Both the position numbers and the translations under genes were made by a program. Shown here one piece after another: positions 36,598 through 50,209 of a stretch of DNA of 64,000 nt (position 1 is its first letter; each line of letters opens with the position of its first letter). Below the pieces are notes generated by a model. That model worked only from the letters and a program-made list of their open reading frames with translations. It made no database searches and was not told where the DNA came from. This DNA comes from Roseateles terrae. GTDB lineage: Bacteria; Pseudomonadota; Gammaproteobacteria; Burkholderiales; Burkholderiaceae_C. The DNA lies in assembly GCF_014192155.1 (NCBI RefSeq), contig NZ_JACHXO010000001.1, forward strand, positions 1,080,069 through 1,144,068, given 5' to 3'.

Positions 36598-37215
36598 CTA
36601 TTGAAGGGGATCTTTCAGCGCTTCGGGGACCGCCAGCGCCACCACATCAATGCCCTCTTCCACCAGCGCCTGGGCCTCGTCGGGCGTGGCCTGGCCGCGG
36701 ATTCCACGCGCTTCGGTCTCGCCATAATGGATGCGGCGAGCCTCTTCAGCGAACCGCTCGCCGACGTCTTCGGTGTTGGCCATGATCTGGCGCACCGCCT
36801 GCATGACCTGACGTTGCAGGTCGGCTGGGGTCAGGCCGGTGTGGGGGCCAGTGGCCGGGACGATGGGGCCATCGCCGGCGCGCCCATCACTGCGGACGGC
36901 CGGAAGGTCCCTGTGCCGGCCCGACGGTCGGCCGTCATGCGGGCCCGGGTATTGACTCATGGGATGGCCGGAAGGACTGCGAGGGCCGCTCGCGTCGCCA
37001 CCGTTGCCCGAAGACGAGCGCCCGGCAGCGGCCGCCGGTTCCGGCGCGGACGACAGATTCAGCCGCGGCGCGCTTGGCATGCGCCGCACCTGCGCGCTGC
37101 TGCACAGGGGGCAACTCAGCAAACCGCGCTGCTGCTGCGATTCAAAGTCAGTGGCGGAGCCGAACCAGCCCTCAAAGCCGTGGCCCGCCTCACACGCCAG
37201 ATTCAGTACCAACAT
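36598..37215 (-). CDS. DUF1178 family protein
   Basis: 205 residues. The N-terminus is the family hallmark: LNLACEAGHGFEGWFGSATD followed by CPLCSS, giving a C-H...CxxC set that could bind zinc. A low-complexity middle (Ala/Gly/Ser/Pro/Arg, about 55-125) is longer than in most members. The C-terminus (TEDVGERFAEEARRIHYGE, then ARGIRGQATPDEAQALVEEG) is conserved. In Burkholderiales it usually sits beyond the nuo operon, as here. Function unknown. Confidence 0.92.
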   Translation of the reverse strand: MLVLNLACEAGHGFEGWFGSATDFESQQQRGLLSCPLCSSAQVRRMPSAPRLNLSSAPEPAAAAGRSSSGNGGDASGPRSPSGHPMSQYPGPHDGRPSGRHRDLPAVRSDGRAGDGPIVPATGPHTGLTPADLQRQVMQAVRQIMANTEDVGERFAEEARRIHYGETEARGIRGQATPDEAQALVEEGIDVVALAVPEALKDPLQ

Positions 37216-37254
37216 GAGCGCAATGCTAGCCGTTCCAGGGCCAGTCTGCCGGGC

Positions 37255-37878
37255 TCAGGCCGCGGCGGTCCAGTTCAGCGGCCAGGCGCCGTCGCGCCAG
37301 CGGGCCAGCCACAGCAGGCAGGTCAGCGATTTGGCATCGGTCAGCTCGCCGCGGATGGCCATCTGCTCCAGCGTCGCCTGGTCGTAGGCGACGACATCCA
37401 GGAACTCCCCGACGTCCAGCTTGCGCTCTCCGGCCACCAGCCCGCGCGCAAAGAAGATCTCGATGCGTTCGGTGGAATAGGCAATCGCGTTGTGCATCAC
37501 CCCGGCATAGGCCCATTCGGTGGCCCGATAACCGGTTTCTTCCAGCAGTTCCCGCTGGGCGCAGACCATCGGCGCCTCGTCCGGGTCCAGCTTGCCAGCG
37601 GGGAACTCCAGCATCACCCGGCCCATCGGATACCGATATTGCCGCTCGAGCAGCAGCCGGCCGTCGTCCAGGATGGGGACGATCACCGCCGCACCGGGAT
37701 GGTGGATGTATTCGCGGGTGGTTTCCCGGCCGTCGGGCAGTTGTACCCGGTCGCGGGAGACCTGAAGAAAATTGCCGCGCAACACCCACTGGGCACTGAG
37801 CGGCAATTCACGGAGGTGAGGGTCGGCGTCCGCGGCGGGCGGGATGCCGTCGAAGGGAGTGTCAGCGGTCGTCGTCAT
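37255..37878 (-). CDS. NUDIX hydrolase, ADP-ribose pyrophosphatase type
   Basis: 207 residues from the ATG at 37878 (MTTTADTPFDG). The Nudix box GKLDPDEAPMVCAQRELLEE followed by TGY fits GX5EX7REUXEEXGU, preceded by YRYPMGRVMLEFPAG as in ADP-ribose pyrophosphatases. It would hydrolyse ADP-ribose or a related nucleotide sugar with Mg2+. The gene overlaps the 3' end of the DUF2818 gene by 17 bases and probably shares the nuo-side transcript. Confidence 0.92.
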   Translation of the reverse strand: MTTTADTPFDGIPPAADADPHLRELPLSAQWVLRGNFLQVSRDRVQLPDGRETTREYIHHPGAAVIVPILDDGRLLLERQYRYPMGRVMLEFPAGKLDPDEAPMVCAQRELLEETGYRATEWAYAGVMHNAIAYSTERIEIFFARGLVAGERKLDVGEFLDVVAYDQATLEQMAIRGELTDAKSLTCLLWLARWRDGAWPLNWTAAA

Positions 37879-38194
37879 CGAACTCTCGAACACGGGTCCG
37901 GGACCGGCGCAGGTAGCGCCAGACGAAACCCGGAAAACCCAGGGTGATGAACAGCGCCAGGGCGGCAGCGTAGAACTCCCAGCCCTGGGAATACCGCTGG
38001 CCGAGGCGGGCCTCCAGGCCCACCCCGATGGCCAGCGTCAGGAGGGCCAGCAAGAACAGTTCCAGCAGACGCCAGCCGGCGGCCTTGGGCTCACGACGTG
38101 GGCCGACCAGCAGCACCCGGGAACTGAGGTAAGGCAGGTTGGCGGCCACCAGGGCCACCACCAGCACGGTCCAGACCGACGCGCTTTGCTCCAT
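37862..38194 (-). CDS. DUF2818 small membrane protein
   Basis: 110 residues with three hydrophobic segments (VWTVLVVALVAANLPYL, LLELFLLALLTLAIGVGL, FYAAALALFITLGFPGFVW) and a charged C-terminus ending in DDDDR. This is the DUF2818 pattern, typically encoded directly after nuoN in betaproteobacteria. An accessory or assembly link to complex I is inferred from position only. Confidence 0.9.
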   Translation of the reverse strand: MEQSASVWTVLVVALVAANLPYLSSRVLLVGPRREPKAAGWRLLELFLLALLTLAIGVGLEARLGQRYSQGWEFYAAALALFITLGFPGFVWRYLRRSRTRVREFDDDDR

Positions 38195-38235
38195 GCGGAA
38201 ACGTCCCTGCCCTCTTTCGGTGCTACTTCAGTGCT

Positions 38236-39714
38236 TCAGTGCGTCAGCGCGCGGGTCAGCGCCTGGCTGCACAGGGTCAGCAGGCCGCCCGGCAGGATGC
38301 CCAGGACCAGCACCGCCAGGCCGTTGATCGACATCACAAAGCGCGCATCGGCAGGCGCCGTCAACCCGGCACGGTCGGTCGGTTCGTCAAAGAACATGAC
38401 CTTGACCACACGCAGGTAGTAGAACGCGCCAATCAGCGACAGCATCACCGCGATCACGGCCAGCCAGATGTACAGCTCGGACCCGGTGGTGACCATCGCC
38501 TGCAGCACCGCCAGCTTGCCGTAGAAGCCCGCCGTCGGCGGGATGCCGGTCAGCGAGAACATGTAGATGGCCATGACCAGCGCATACCACGGGCTGCGCT
38601 TGTAGAGACCGGCCAGATCGCTGATCTGCTCGGACTCGAAGCCCTGGCGCGACAGCAGCATCACCAGACCGAAGCTGCCCAGCGTGGTCAGCACGTAGGT
38701 GATGGCGTAGAACATGGCGGAGCTGTAGGCATTCAGCGCGAAGTCGCTGGAGCCGTTGATCACGCCCGAGGCCAGACCCAGCACCACGAAGCCCATCTGG
38801 GCGATCGTGGAATAGGCCAGCATGCGCTTGAGGTTGGTCTGCGCAATGGCGGCGAGGTTGCCCACCACCAGCGAGGCCACCGCCATCACCAGCAGCATCT
38901 GCTGCCAGTCATTGGCCAGGCCCAGCATGCCGTCCACCAGCAGGCGCAGCGTGATGCCAAAGGCGGCCAGCTTGGGCGCGCCGCCAATCAGCAGCGTGGC
39001 GGCGGTCGGAGCGCCTTGATAGACGTCCGGCACCCACATGTGGAAGGGAGCGGCACCGAGCTTGAAGCCCAGGCCAGCCACCACGAACACCACACCCAGC
39101 ACCAGCACCGCCTTGTTGGGGGCGCCGGCGGCGACCACTTCGAAGACACGCGGAATGGACAGCGAACCGGTGGCGCCGTACATCATCGACAGGCCATACA
39201 GCAGGAAGCCCGAGGCCAGTGCGCCCAGCACGAAGTACTTCATCGCCGCTTCGGTCGAGACCGTATGGTCGCGGCGCAGTGCGGTCAGGGCATACAGCGA
39301 CAGGCTCATCAACTCCAGACCCAGATAGATCATCAGGAAGTTGTTGGCCGCCACCATCACGCCCACGCCCAGCAGCGACAGCATGCTCAGCGTGAACAGC
39401 TCGCCCTTGAGCATGTCGCGGGATTCGGCGTACGGACGGGCATACACCAGGGTGACGATCAGCGCGATGGCCGAGACGCCGGAGAGCAGATGGCTCATCG
39501 GGTCCACGATCATCATGCCCTGCATCGCCACCGCGGGCGCATCGCCCAGGGCCGCGAAGTGCATGGCCGCCACCACCGCCAGGCTGAGCTGGCTCAGCCA
39601 ATAGGTGGGCGTGCGACGCGGATCGGTGACGAACAGGTCCACCAGCGCGACCACACAGGCCATCACCAGCAGCGCAATTTCAGGGTAGGCAGCGACCCAG
39701 TTCATTTCAGTCAT
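38236..39714 (-). CDS. nuoN: NADH-quinone oxidoreductase subunit N
   Basis: Antiporter-like proton-pumping subunit of complex I (492 residues, about 14 helices). Key features are the conserved Glu in LGLELMSLSLYALTA, the Lys in FVLGALASGFLLYG's neighbourhood (AAMKYF) and HMWVPDVYQGAPT. It is the last of 14 nuo genes, 12 bases after nuoM, and is followed by DUF2818. Confidence 0.97.
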   Translation of the reverse strand: MTEMNWVAAYPEIALLVMACVVALVDLFVTDPRRTPTYWLSQLSLAVVAAMHFAALGDAPAVAMQGMMIVDPMSHLLSGVSAIALIVTLVYARPYAESRDMLKGELFTLSMLSLLGVGVMVAANNFLMIYLGLELMSLSLYALTALRRDHTVSTEAAMKYFVLGALASGFLLYGLSMMYGATGSLSIPRVFEVVAAGAPNKAVLVLGVVFVVAGLGFKLGAAPFHMWVPDVYQGAPTAATLLIGGAPKLAAFGITLRLLVDGMLGLANDWQQMLLVMAVASLVVGNLAAIAQTNLKRMLAYSTIAQMGFVVLGLASGVINGSSDFALNAYSSAMFYAITYVLTTLGSFGLVMLLSRQGFESEQISDLAGLYKRSPWYALVMAIYMFSLTGIPPTAGFYGKLAVLQAMVTTGSELYIWLAVIAVMLSLIGAFYYLRVVKVMFFDEPTDRAGLTAPADARFVMSINGLAVLVLGILPGGLLTLCSQALTRALTH

Positions 39715-39726
39715 TGTGGTGGGCCC

Positions 39727-41196
39727 TTATTGAATCTTGGACACCGCGACGTGCTTGAGCAGCTCGGTGACCGATTGGTGCATCACGTCGGTGAAAGGCT
39801 TGGGATACACGCCCATCCACAACACGGCAACCGCCAGGATGGCCAGCATCAGGAACTCACGTGCGTTGATGTCGGTCAGGGCCTTGACGTTGTCATTGGC
39901 CACCGGACCGAAGTAGACGCGCTTGATCATCCACAGCGTGTAGGCAGCACCGAAGATCAGCGCCGTCGCAGCCAGCAGGCCGATCCAGAAGTTGAACTGC
40001 ACCGCACCCAGGATCACCATCCATTCGCCGACGAAACCGGCGGTGGCGGGCAGACCGCAGTTGGCCATGCCGAACAGCACCGCGAAGGCCGCGAACTTGG
40101 GCATGGTGTTGACCACACCGCCGTAGTCGGCGATCTCACGCGAGTGAACGCGGTCGTACAGCACGCCGATGCACAGGAACATGGCGCCGGACACAAAGCC
40201 GTGGGCAATCATCTGCACGATGGCGCCGGAGACCCCCAGCTCATTGAACAGGAAGAAGCCCAGCGTCACGAAGCCCATGTGGGCCACCGACGAATACGCC
40301 ACCAGCTTCTTCATGTCGCGCTGGACCATGGCCACCAGGCCGATGTAGATCACCGCGACCAGCGACAGCGCCACGATCACCCAGGCGTACTCACGGGCCG
40401 CATCGGGGGCGATGGGCATCGAGAAACGCAGGAAGCCGTAAGCGCCCAGCTTCAGCATGATGGCGGCCAGCACCACCGAACCGGCGGTCGGCGCTTCCAC
40501 GTGAGCGTCCGGCAGCCAGGTGTGGACCGGCCACATCGGCACCTTCACCGCGAAGGCCGCGAAGAAGGCGAAGAACAGCAGCGTCTGGGCCGACAGCGGC
40601 AGCGGCAGCTGATGCCAGGTGAGGATGTCGAAGCTGCCCGACTTGTTGTACAGGTAGAGCAGCGCAATCAGCATCAGCAGCGAGCCGGCCAGCGTGTAGA
40701 GGAAGAACTTGAACGCGGCGTAGACCCGACGCGGACCGCCCCACACGCCGATGATGATGTACATCGGGATCAGCGTGGCCTCGAAGAACACGTAGAACAG
40801 CATGCCGTCCAGGGCGGAGAACACCCCGACCATCAGACCCGACAGGATCAGGAAGGCGCCGTAGTACTGGTGCACCCGGGTTTCGATCACTTCCCAGGCC
40901 GACAGCACCACGATGATGGTGATGAAGGCGGTCAGTGGCACAAACCACATCGAGATGCCATCCACGCCCAGGTGGTAGTGGATGTTGAAGCGTTCGATCC
41001 AGTTCGCCTTCTCGACGAACTGCATCGCCGCAGTGGCGTCATTGAAGCCCGTGATCACGGGCAGCGTGACGAGGAAGCTGATCACGGCGGCGCCGAGCGC
41101 GAGCCAGCGCATTGCGCCCGCGTTCTCGTCGCGACCCAGCACCAGCAACAGGGCGCCGAAAACGACCGGCAGCCAAATGGCAAGACTTAGCAACAT
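39727..41196 (-). CDS. nuoM: NADH-quinone oxidoreductase subunit M
   Basis: Antiporter-like proton channel of complex I (489 residues). Shows LGVDGISMWFVPLTAFI, the FFEATLIPMYIIIGVWGG segment with the conserved Glu, and PVHTWLPDAHVEAPTAGSV. It lies 16 bases after nuoL in the complete nuo operon. Confidence 0.98.
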   Translation of the reverse strand: MLLSLAIWLPVVFGALLLVLGRDENAGAMRWLALGAAVISFLVTLPVITGFNDATAAMQFVEKANWIERFNIHYHLGVDGISMWFVPLTAFITIIVVLSAWEVIETRVHQYYGAFLILSGLMVGVFSALDGMLFYVFFEATLIPMYIIIGVWGGPRRVYAAFKFFLYTLAGSLLMLIALLYLYNKSGSFDILTWHQLPLPLSAQTLLFFAFFAAFAVKVPMWPVHTWLPDAHVEAPTAGSVVLAAIMLKLGAYGFLRFSMPIAPDAAREYAWVIVALSLVAVIYIGLVAMVQRDMKKLVAYSSVAHMGFVTLGFFLFNELGVSGAIVQMIAHGFVSGAMFLCIGVLYDRVHSREIADYGGVVNTMPKFAAFAVLFGMANCGLPATAGFVGEWMVILGAVQFNFWIGLLAATALIFGAAYTLWMIKRVYFGPVANDNVKALTDINAREFLMLAILAVAVLWMGVYPKPFTDVMHQSVTELLKHVAVSKIQ

Positions 41197-41212
41197 TCTT
41201 ATTCTCCGCCGA

Positions 41213-43252
<2,040 letters not shown>

Positions 43253-43277
43253 TGTTTTTCTCTCTTCCTGCCGCCCG

Positions 43278-43592
43278 TCAGCCCTTCAGGGCGTCCAGCT
43301 CTTCCACGTTGATGCTGCTGCGATTGCGGAACAACACCACCAGGATGGCGAGGCCGATGGCGGACTCCGCCGCCGCGACCGTGAGGATGAAGAACACGAA
43401 CACCTGACCCGCCATGTCGCCCAGGTAGTGGGAGAAGGCCACGAAGTTCAGGTTGACCGCCAGCAGCATCAGCTCGATGGCCATCAGCAGCACGATCAGG
43501 TTCTTGCGGTTCAGGAAGATGCCGATCACCGACAGGGCGAACAGGATGGCGCCCAGGGTGAGGAAATGGCCCAGCGTCAGAACGCCCATCAT
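43278..43592 (-). CDS. nuoK: NADH-quinone oxidoreductase subunit K
   Basis: Small three-helix subunit (104 residues) of the membrane arm. [20 protein letters not shown] carries the conserved Glu of helix 2, and the [17 protein letters not shown] segment holds the second. Two adjacent ATGs (43592, 43589) follow a GGAG site; either fits. The start overlaps the nuoJ stop. Confidence 0.97.
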   Translation of the reverse strand: MMGVLTLGHFLTLGAILFALSVIGIFLNRKNLIVLLMAIELMLLAVNLNFVAFSHYLGDMAGQVFVFFILTVAAAESAIGLAILVVLFRNRSSINVEELDALKG

Positions 43593-44227
43593 GCGGCTCC
43601 TTCGTTCTTCTCGGCCGGCACGGCCGGTTGTTCCACGGTCGGGGCCACCTTGATGATGCGCAGGCGGTCGCCCTTCTTGACGCGGACCTGTTCGGACGGG
43701 TCCTGATGACGCGAGTCCTTGCGGCCGCGCAGGGTCAGTGCGATGGCGGCAATGATGGCCACCAGCAGCAGCACGGCAGCGATCTGCAGCGGCGCCAGAT
43801 AGTGGGTGTAGATGTTGATGCCCAGCAGCTTGGCATTGCCCAGCTTGGCCACCTCAGCCGGCATGGCCTGGGCTTCGCTGACGCGGAAACCCGGCATCAG
43901 GATCAGCGCCATTTCCAGGGCGATGAAGGCACCGATCAGACCGGCGGCGGGCACATGCTTCCAGAAGCCCTTGCGCACCGTGTCTGAATCGAAATCCAGC
44001 ATCATCACGACGAACAGGAACAGCACCATGACGGCGCCGATGTACACCAGCACCAGCGTGATGGCCAGGAACTCCGCCTTGAGCATCATCCAGATGCAGG
44101 AGGCGTTGAAGAAGGCCAGGATCAGGAACAGGGCCGAATAGACCGTGCTGCGAGCCGTGATCACAAGGACCGACGACCCGAGCAGGACGACCGAGAAGAA
44201 GTAGAACAGCAGGGTTGTGATGTTCAT
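43589..44227 (-). CDS. nuoJ: NADH-quinone oxidoreductase subunit J
   Basis: Five-helix membrane-arm subunit (212 residues) from the ATG at 44227 ([19 protein letters not shown]). The conserved helix 3 region [20 protein letters not shown] is intact. The C-terminal ~45 residues form a charged tail ([20 protein letters not shown]) typical of Burkholderiales versions. The frame stays open upstream into the nuoI region, but that part is not the protein. Confidence 0.97.
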   Translation of the reverse strand: MNITTLLFYFFSVVLLGSSVLVITARSTVYSALFLILAFFNASCIWMMLKAEFLAITLVLVYIGAVMVLFLFVVMMLDFDSDTVRKGFWKHVPAAGLIGAFIALEMALILMPGFRVSEAQAMPAEVAKLGNAKLLGINIYTHYLAPLQIAAVLLLVAIIAAIALTLRGRKDSRHQDPSEQVRVKKGDRLRIIKVAPTVEQPAVPAEKNEGAA

Positions 44228-44301
44228 GGGGTTTCCTGCAAGCAGGCTGAGGCGCAGGGCCGGCCGCCCTCCCCTCGGGGAAGGCCGCCAGACCGCCGGA
44301 C

Positions 44302-44799
44302 TCAGCGGTACTTGGCGTCGGCCTCCTTGCTGGCTGCGATTTGCGGCTCGTAGCGGTCCCCGACAGCCAGGAGCATTTCCTTGGTGAAGTAGAGGTCGCC
44401 ACGCTTTTCGCCGTGGTATTCGAAGATGTCGGTTTCGACGATCGAGTCCACCGGGCAGCTTTCTTCGCAGAAGCCGCAGAAGATGCACTTGGTCAGGTCG
44501 ATGTCGTAGCGGGTGGTTCGGCGCGAGCCGTCCGCACGCACATCGGACTCGATGGTGATGGCCATGGCCGGGCACACCGCTTCGCACAGCTTGCAGGCGA
44601 TGCAGCGCTCTTCACCGTTCTCGTACCGGCGCAGCGCATGCAGACCGCGGAAACGCGGCGACAGCGGCGTCTTCTCTTCCGGGAACTGCACCGTGATGTT
44701 GCGCGAGAGGAAATGCCGGCCGGTCAGGGCCATGCCCTTGAACAGCTCGGTGAGCATGAAGCTCTTGAGTAGGTCCTTGATGGAGCTCACAGCGGACAC
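44302..44799 (-). CDS. nuoI: NADH-quinone oxidoreductase subunit I
   Basis: Peripheral-arm ferredoxin-like subunit carrying clusters N6a and N6b (165 residues). Both [4Fe-4S] motifs are complete: [12 protein letters not shown] and [12 protein letters not shown]. It transfers electrons from NuoG towards N2 in NuoB. The gap to nuoJ is 74 bases, the largest within the operon. Confidence 0.98.
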   Translation of the reverse strand: MSAVSSIKDLLKSFMLTELFKGMALTGRHFLSRNITVQFPEEKTPLSPRFRGLHALRRYENGEERCIACKLCEAVCPAMAITIESDVRADGSRRTTRYDIDLTKCIFCGFCEESCPVDSIVETDIFEYHGEKRGDLYFTKEMLLAVGDRYEPQIAASKEADAKYR

Positions 44800-44805
44800 C
44801 TCGGA

Positions 44806-45915
44806 TTACTTCCAGATATTGAAGGGGGACTGGATCCACAGACCCACCAGCACCAGCCACACCAGGGTGACGGGGATGAAGATCTTCCAGCCCAGACGCA
44901 TGATCTGGTCATAGCGGAAGCGCGGGAAAGTCGCACGCACCCACAGGAAGCCGGTCACGACCACGAAGGTCTTGAAGAACAGCCAGAACCAGTTCCACAG
45001 CGGCATGGTCTTCTCGATGATCGAGGGGGTGTCCATGCCCAGCAGGCTGAAGGAGATCGGCGCGGCCCATCCGCCCAGGAACATGACCACGGCCAGGGCG
45101 GACACGAGGATCATGTTGGCGTATTCGGCCAGGAAGAACATCGCGAACGACATGCCCGAGTACTCGATCATGTGGCCGGCCACGATTTCCGATTCACCTT
45201 CCACCACGTCGAACGGGTGACGGTTGGTTTCGGCCAGGCCCGAGATGAAATACACCACGAACACCGGCAGCAGCGGCAGCCAGTTCCAGGAGAGGAAGCT
45301 CAGGCCCATCGAGGCGAACCTGCCGGTGTCCTGGCTGACGACGATGTCGGTCATGTTCATCGAGCCGGTGACCATCAGCACGATGACCAGCGCGAAGCCC
45401 ATGGCGATTTCATACGACACCATCTGCGCCGAGGCCCGCAGTGCACCCAGGAAGGCGTACTTCGAGTTGGAGGCCCAGCCGGCGATGATCACGCCATAGA
45501 CTTCCAGCGAGGTGATGGCCATCACGAACAGCAGGCCGGCATTGACGTCGGCCACGGCCGCGCCCGGACCAAAGGGCACCACCGCCCATGCGGCCAGGGC
45601 CGGCATGATGGTCATGATGGGGCCCAGGAAGAACAGGCTCTTGTTGGCCGCCGACGGGATGATGATCTCCTTGAAGATCAGCTTCACCGCATCGGCGATC
45701 GGGGTCAGCAGACCCATCGGGCCCACGCGGTTCGGGCCCGGGCGGATCTGCGACCAGCCGATGGCCTTGCGTTCCCACAGGGTCAGATAGGCCACGCAGA
45801 GCATCAGCGGTGCGACCACCGCGATGATCTTCAGCAGGCTCCAGATCACCATCCAGGTGCCTGCCCAGAAAGCGCCATCCATCAGCGAGGCGCCGGCGTT
45901 GTACAGGTTATCCAT
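44806..45915 (-). CDS. nuoH: NADH-quinone oxidoreductase subunit H
   Basis: Eight-helix subunit forming the quinone-entry chamber (369 residues). Seen are [20 protein letters not shown], the [20 protein letters not shown] loop and [18 protein letters not shown]. It is 10 bases downstream of nuoG and 6 upstream of nuoI. Confidence 0.98.
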   Translation of the reverse strand: MDNLYNAGASLMDGAFWAGTWMVIWSLLKIIAVVAPLMLCVAYLTLWERKAIGWSQIRPGPNRVGPMGLLTPIADAVKLIFKEIIIPSAANKSLFFLGPIMTIMPALAAWAVVPFGPGAAVADVNAGLLFVMAITSLEVYGVIIAGWASNSKYAFLGALRASAQMVSYEIAMGFALVIVLMVTGSMNMTDIVVSQDTGRFASMGLSFLSWNWLPLLPVFVVYFISGLAETNRHPFDVVEGESEIVAGHMIEYSGMSFAMFFLAEYANMILVSALAVVMFLGGWAAPISFSLLGMDTPSIIEKTMPLWNWFWLFFKTFVVVTGFLWVRATFPRFRYDQIMRLGWKIFIPVTLVWLVLVGLWIQSPFNIWK

Positions 45916-45925
45916 CGTCTCGTCC

Positions 45926-48259
45926 TCAGGCCTTGGTCACGCTGACGGCGCCGAACAGGGCACCCAGCGCGGCGGTTTCCGGCACACCGGCGGGCACACG
46001 CACCACGTTGGCGGCCAGGCTGGCGTCGAGCTGCGCGGCCAGCACGGCTTCGCCGGCACCGGCCTGCGTGACGCGAACCTGGGCGCCCTGCCCTTGCAGG
46101 CCGAGTTCGTTCCACAGGGCTTGCGACAGGCCGACCAGAGCGGCGTCGCGGCCATCACGGGTCAGTTGCAGCGAGCTGGCGCGTCGCACCAGGGCGTCGG
46201 TGGCGTAGATCGGCACGGCGGTCAGGCGTTCCAGACCCTGGGCAGCCGAGGACGCGGACGCAGCGGACGCCTGCACGTTGTTGCTCAGACGATCGCTCAG
46301 TTCGGTGCTGACGCCCAGGGCCGCATTGCGGACCTGTTCGGAGCTGTCGAACTCGAAGCCGGACAGGCCCAGCAAATTGCCCAGCACGCGCAGGATCTTC
46401 CAGGCCGGACGGGTTTCGCCGCGGGCCTTCACCACACCAACGAAGCTCTGCAGGCGACCTTCGGCATTGACGAAGCTGCCCGAGGTCTCGGTGAACGGCG
46501 CGGCGGGCAGCAGCACGTCGGCGTAGTCCAGACCGGTCTTGAACGGGCTCAGCACCACCACCATCTCGGCGGCAGCCACGGCCTTGGCCGCAGCGGCGGC
46601 GTTGGCACCGTCCAGCACCGGGTCGGTGTTGAGCAGCACCAGGGCCTTGGCCGGCTGGTCGTTCAGCAGTTGGGCGGCGGAGCGGCCACCCTGGCCCGGA
46701 CGGGCCTTCACCAGCTGTGCGCCGACGGTGTTGGCGGCGGCACCCATCACACCGACGCTGGCGCCGGTCTGTGCACCGATCCAGTTGGCCAGGGCCAGCA
46801 GGGTCGAGGCTTGCGGATGCTGCACGGCGGCATTGCCCAGCAGGATGGCCTTGCGTTCACCCGACAGCAGAGCGTCGGCCAGGCGGCGGGAAGCGTCCGT
46901 CGCTTCACCAGCGACCGGCGCACTGCCGCCCTTGACGCTGGCGATGGCCGCAGCCACACCGGCCAGTTCCTGCACCCAGGCGCTCGGGGCGGCGGTGATG
47001 CGGGAAGCCACCGGCATCAGCCAGTTGTCTTCAGCGGCGCCCAGGGCCAGGATTTGCGCGCCTTGACGGGCGGCCTGACGCAGACGCTGCGCAAACAGCG
47101 GATGGTCCTTGCGCAGGAAGGAGCCGACCACGAAGGCGCGGTCCAGCTGCGACAGCGAGGCGATCGAGGTGCCCAGCCAGAAGGCCTTGCCGGCTTCGGC
47201 GCGGAAGGCCGGATCGGCCGCGCGCAGCGCGGTGTCGATGTTCTCGCTGCCCAGGCCGCGCACCAGCTGAGCCAGCAGATGCAGCTCTTCGACGGTGCTG
47301 TGCTCGGAACCCAGGCCGGCGATGGCGGCAGCGCCCTTCTCGGACTTGATCTGCTTCAGGCCATTGGCCACGTATTCCAGCGCGGTGGTCCAGTCGACCG
47401 GCTTCCACTGGCCGCCCTGCTTGAGCATCGGGGTGGTCAGGCGCTCGTCGCTGTTCAGCGATTCATACGAGAAGCGGTCGCGGTCGGCGATCCAGCATTC
47501 GTTGACCGCTTCGTTTTCCATCGGCACGACGCGCAGGACTTCATTGCCCTTGACCTGGACGACCAGGTTGGCGCCAGTGGAGTCATGCGGGCTGACGCTC
47601 TTGCGGCGCGACAGTTCCCAGGTGCGGGCGCTGTAGCGGAAGGGCTTGCTGGTCAGCGCGCCGACCGGGCAGATGTCGATCATGTTGCCCGACAGCTCGG
47701 AGTCCACCGTCCGACCGACGAAGGTCTGGATCTCGCTGTGCTCGCCGCGGTGGGCCATGCCCAGTTCCATCTGGCCAGCGATTTCCTGGCCGAAGCGCAC
47801 GCAGCGGGTGCAATGGATGCAGCGGCTCATCTCCTCCATGGAGATCAGCGGGCCCACGTTCTTGTGGAACACCACCCGCTTCTCTTCCGAGTAGCGCGAC
47901 TTGCCGGCGCCGTAACCCACGGCCAGATCCTGCAGCTGGCATTCACCGCCCTGGTCGCAGATGGGGCAATCCAGTGGGTGATTGATCAGCAGGAACTCCA
48001 TCACGCCCTGCTGGGCCTTGATGGCTTTGTCGCTCTTGGTGCGCACGATCATGCCCTGCGTCACCGGCGTGGCGCAGGCAGGCAGCGGCTTGGGCGCCTT
48101 TTCCACGTCCACCAGGCACATGCGGCAGTTGGCGGCGATGGACAGCTTCTTGTGATAGCAGAAGTGCGGGATGTAGGTGCCGGCCTTTTCGGCGGCATGC
48201 ATCACCATGCTGCCTTCAGCCACTTCGACCTTCCGGCCGTCGAGTTCGATTTCAACCAT
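45926..48259 (-). CDS. nuoG: NADH-quinone oxidoreductase subunit G
   Basis: Largest peripheral subunit (777 residues) carrying several Fe-S clusters. N1b: the cysteines of [17 protein letters not shown] and a later Cys. N5: [15 protein letters not shown], including its His ligand. N4: [13 protein letters not shown] with CPVG. The optional N7 cluster is absent: where E. coli-type proteins have a CxxCxxxC segment this one reads [12 protein letters not shown]. The remainder is a degenerate molybdopterin-oxidoreductase-like domain with an Ala-rich C-terminal third. Confidence 0.97.
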   Translation of the reverse strand: MVEIELDGRKVEVAEGSMVMHAAEKAGTYIPHFCYHKKLSIAANCRMCLVDVEKAPKPLPACATPVTQGMIVRTKSDKAIKAQQGVMEFLLINHPLDCPICDQGGECQLQDLAVGYGAGKSRYSEEKRVVFHKNVGPLISMEEMSRCIHCTRCVRFGQEIAGQMELGMAHRGEHSEIQTFVGRTVDSELSGNMIDICPVGALTSKPFRYSARTWELSRRKSVSPHDSTGANLVVQVKGNEVLRVVPMENEAVNECWIADRDRFSYESLNSDERLTTPMLKQGGQWKPVDWTTALEYVANGLKQIKSEKGAAAIAGLGSEHSTVEELHLLAQLVRGLGSENIDTALRAADPAFRAEAGKAFWLGTSIASLSQLDRAFVVGSFLRKDHPLFAQRLRQAARQGAQILALGAAEDNWLMPVASRITAAPSAWVQELAGVAAAIASVKGGSAPVAGEATDASRRLADALLSGERKAILLGNAAVQHPQASTLLALANWIGAQTGASVGVMGAAANTVGAQLVKARPGQGGRSAAQLLNDQPAKALVLLNTDPVLDGANAAAAAKAVAAAEMVVVLSPFKTGLDYADVLLPAAPFTETSGSFVNAEGRLQSFVGVVKARGETRPAWKILRVLGNLLGLSGFEFDSSEQVRNAALGVSTELSDRLSNNVQASAASASSAAQGLERLTAVPIYATDALVRRASSLQLTRDGRDAALVGLSQALWNELGLQGQGAQVRVTQAGAGEAVLAAQLDASLAANVVRVPAGVPETAALGALFGAVSVTKA

Positions 48260-48283
48260 AGCTTGTTCTCAGCGGCTCCGGTA

Positions 48284-49654
<1,371 letters not shown>

Positions 49655-49664
49655 GCGCGTTCCC

Positions 49665-50198
49665 TCAGTTCTTGGCAGCGTGCGCCTTCAGCGCATCCAC
49701 CAGTTCATCCAGGCGCTGATGGCTCATGAAGCTGCACATCTGGCGGTCATTGACCAGCATCACCGGCGCATCGGCGCAGGCGCCCAGGCATTCGCTCTTC
49801 TGCACGGTGAACAGGCCGTCGGCAGTGGTGCCGCCCTCTTCCACGCCCAGCTTGCCGCACAGATGGTCCAGCGCCTTCTGGCCGTCGCGCAGCTGGCACG
49901 GCAGGTTGGTACAGACGTTCAGCTTGAACTGGCCCAGCTTGCGCTGGTTGTACATGTTGTAGAAGGTCGTGACCTCGTAGACGGCAATGGCCGGCATGCC
50001 GAGGTAGGCGGCAATCGCATCTTCCGCCTCGCGGGACACAAAGCCCTGCTCCTGCTGCACGATCGACAGGCAGGCCATCACGGCCGACTGCGCCTGCTCG
50101 GCCGGGTACTTGGCCACTTCGCGGGCAAAGCGGGCCCGCGTGGCGTCGCTCAGCACAAACGGGGTGCCGGCGGTCTTCACAATTTCAGTGCTGCTCAT
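49665..50198 (-). CDS. nuoE: NADH-quinone oxidoreductase subunit E
   Basis: Thioredoxin-fold subunit (177 residues) with the [2Fe-2S] cluster N1a bound by [11 protein letters not shown] and [16 protein letters not shown]. The start at the ATG 50198 ([11 protein letters not shown]) is preferred; a TTG five codons upstream would overlap the nuoD stop. It sits 12 bases after nuoD. Confidence 0.97.
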   Translation of the reverse strand: MSSTEIVKTAGTPFVLSDATRARFAREVAKYPAEQAQSAVMACLSIVQQEQGFVSREAEDAIAAYLGMPAIAVYEVTTFYNMYNQRKLGQFKLNVCTNLPCQLRDGQKALDHLCGKLGVEEGGTTADGLFTVQKSECLGACADAPVMLVNDRQMCSFMSHQRLDELVDALKAHAAKN

Positions 50199-50209
50199 CG
50201 CGTCACCAC

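Noticed and set aside
36416-36604. Small plus-strand ORF upstream of the second RND adaptor
   Set aside because: Arg-rich translation without a family pattern or ribosome site, overlapping the DUF1178 stop; likely chance.
38239-41190. Long plus-strand open frame opposite nuoN and nuoM (and similar ones opposite nuoL and nuoG)
   Set aside because: Shadow frames of well-supported complex I genes, with no motifs and no ribosome site.
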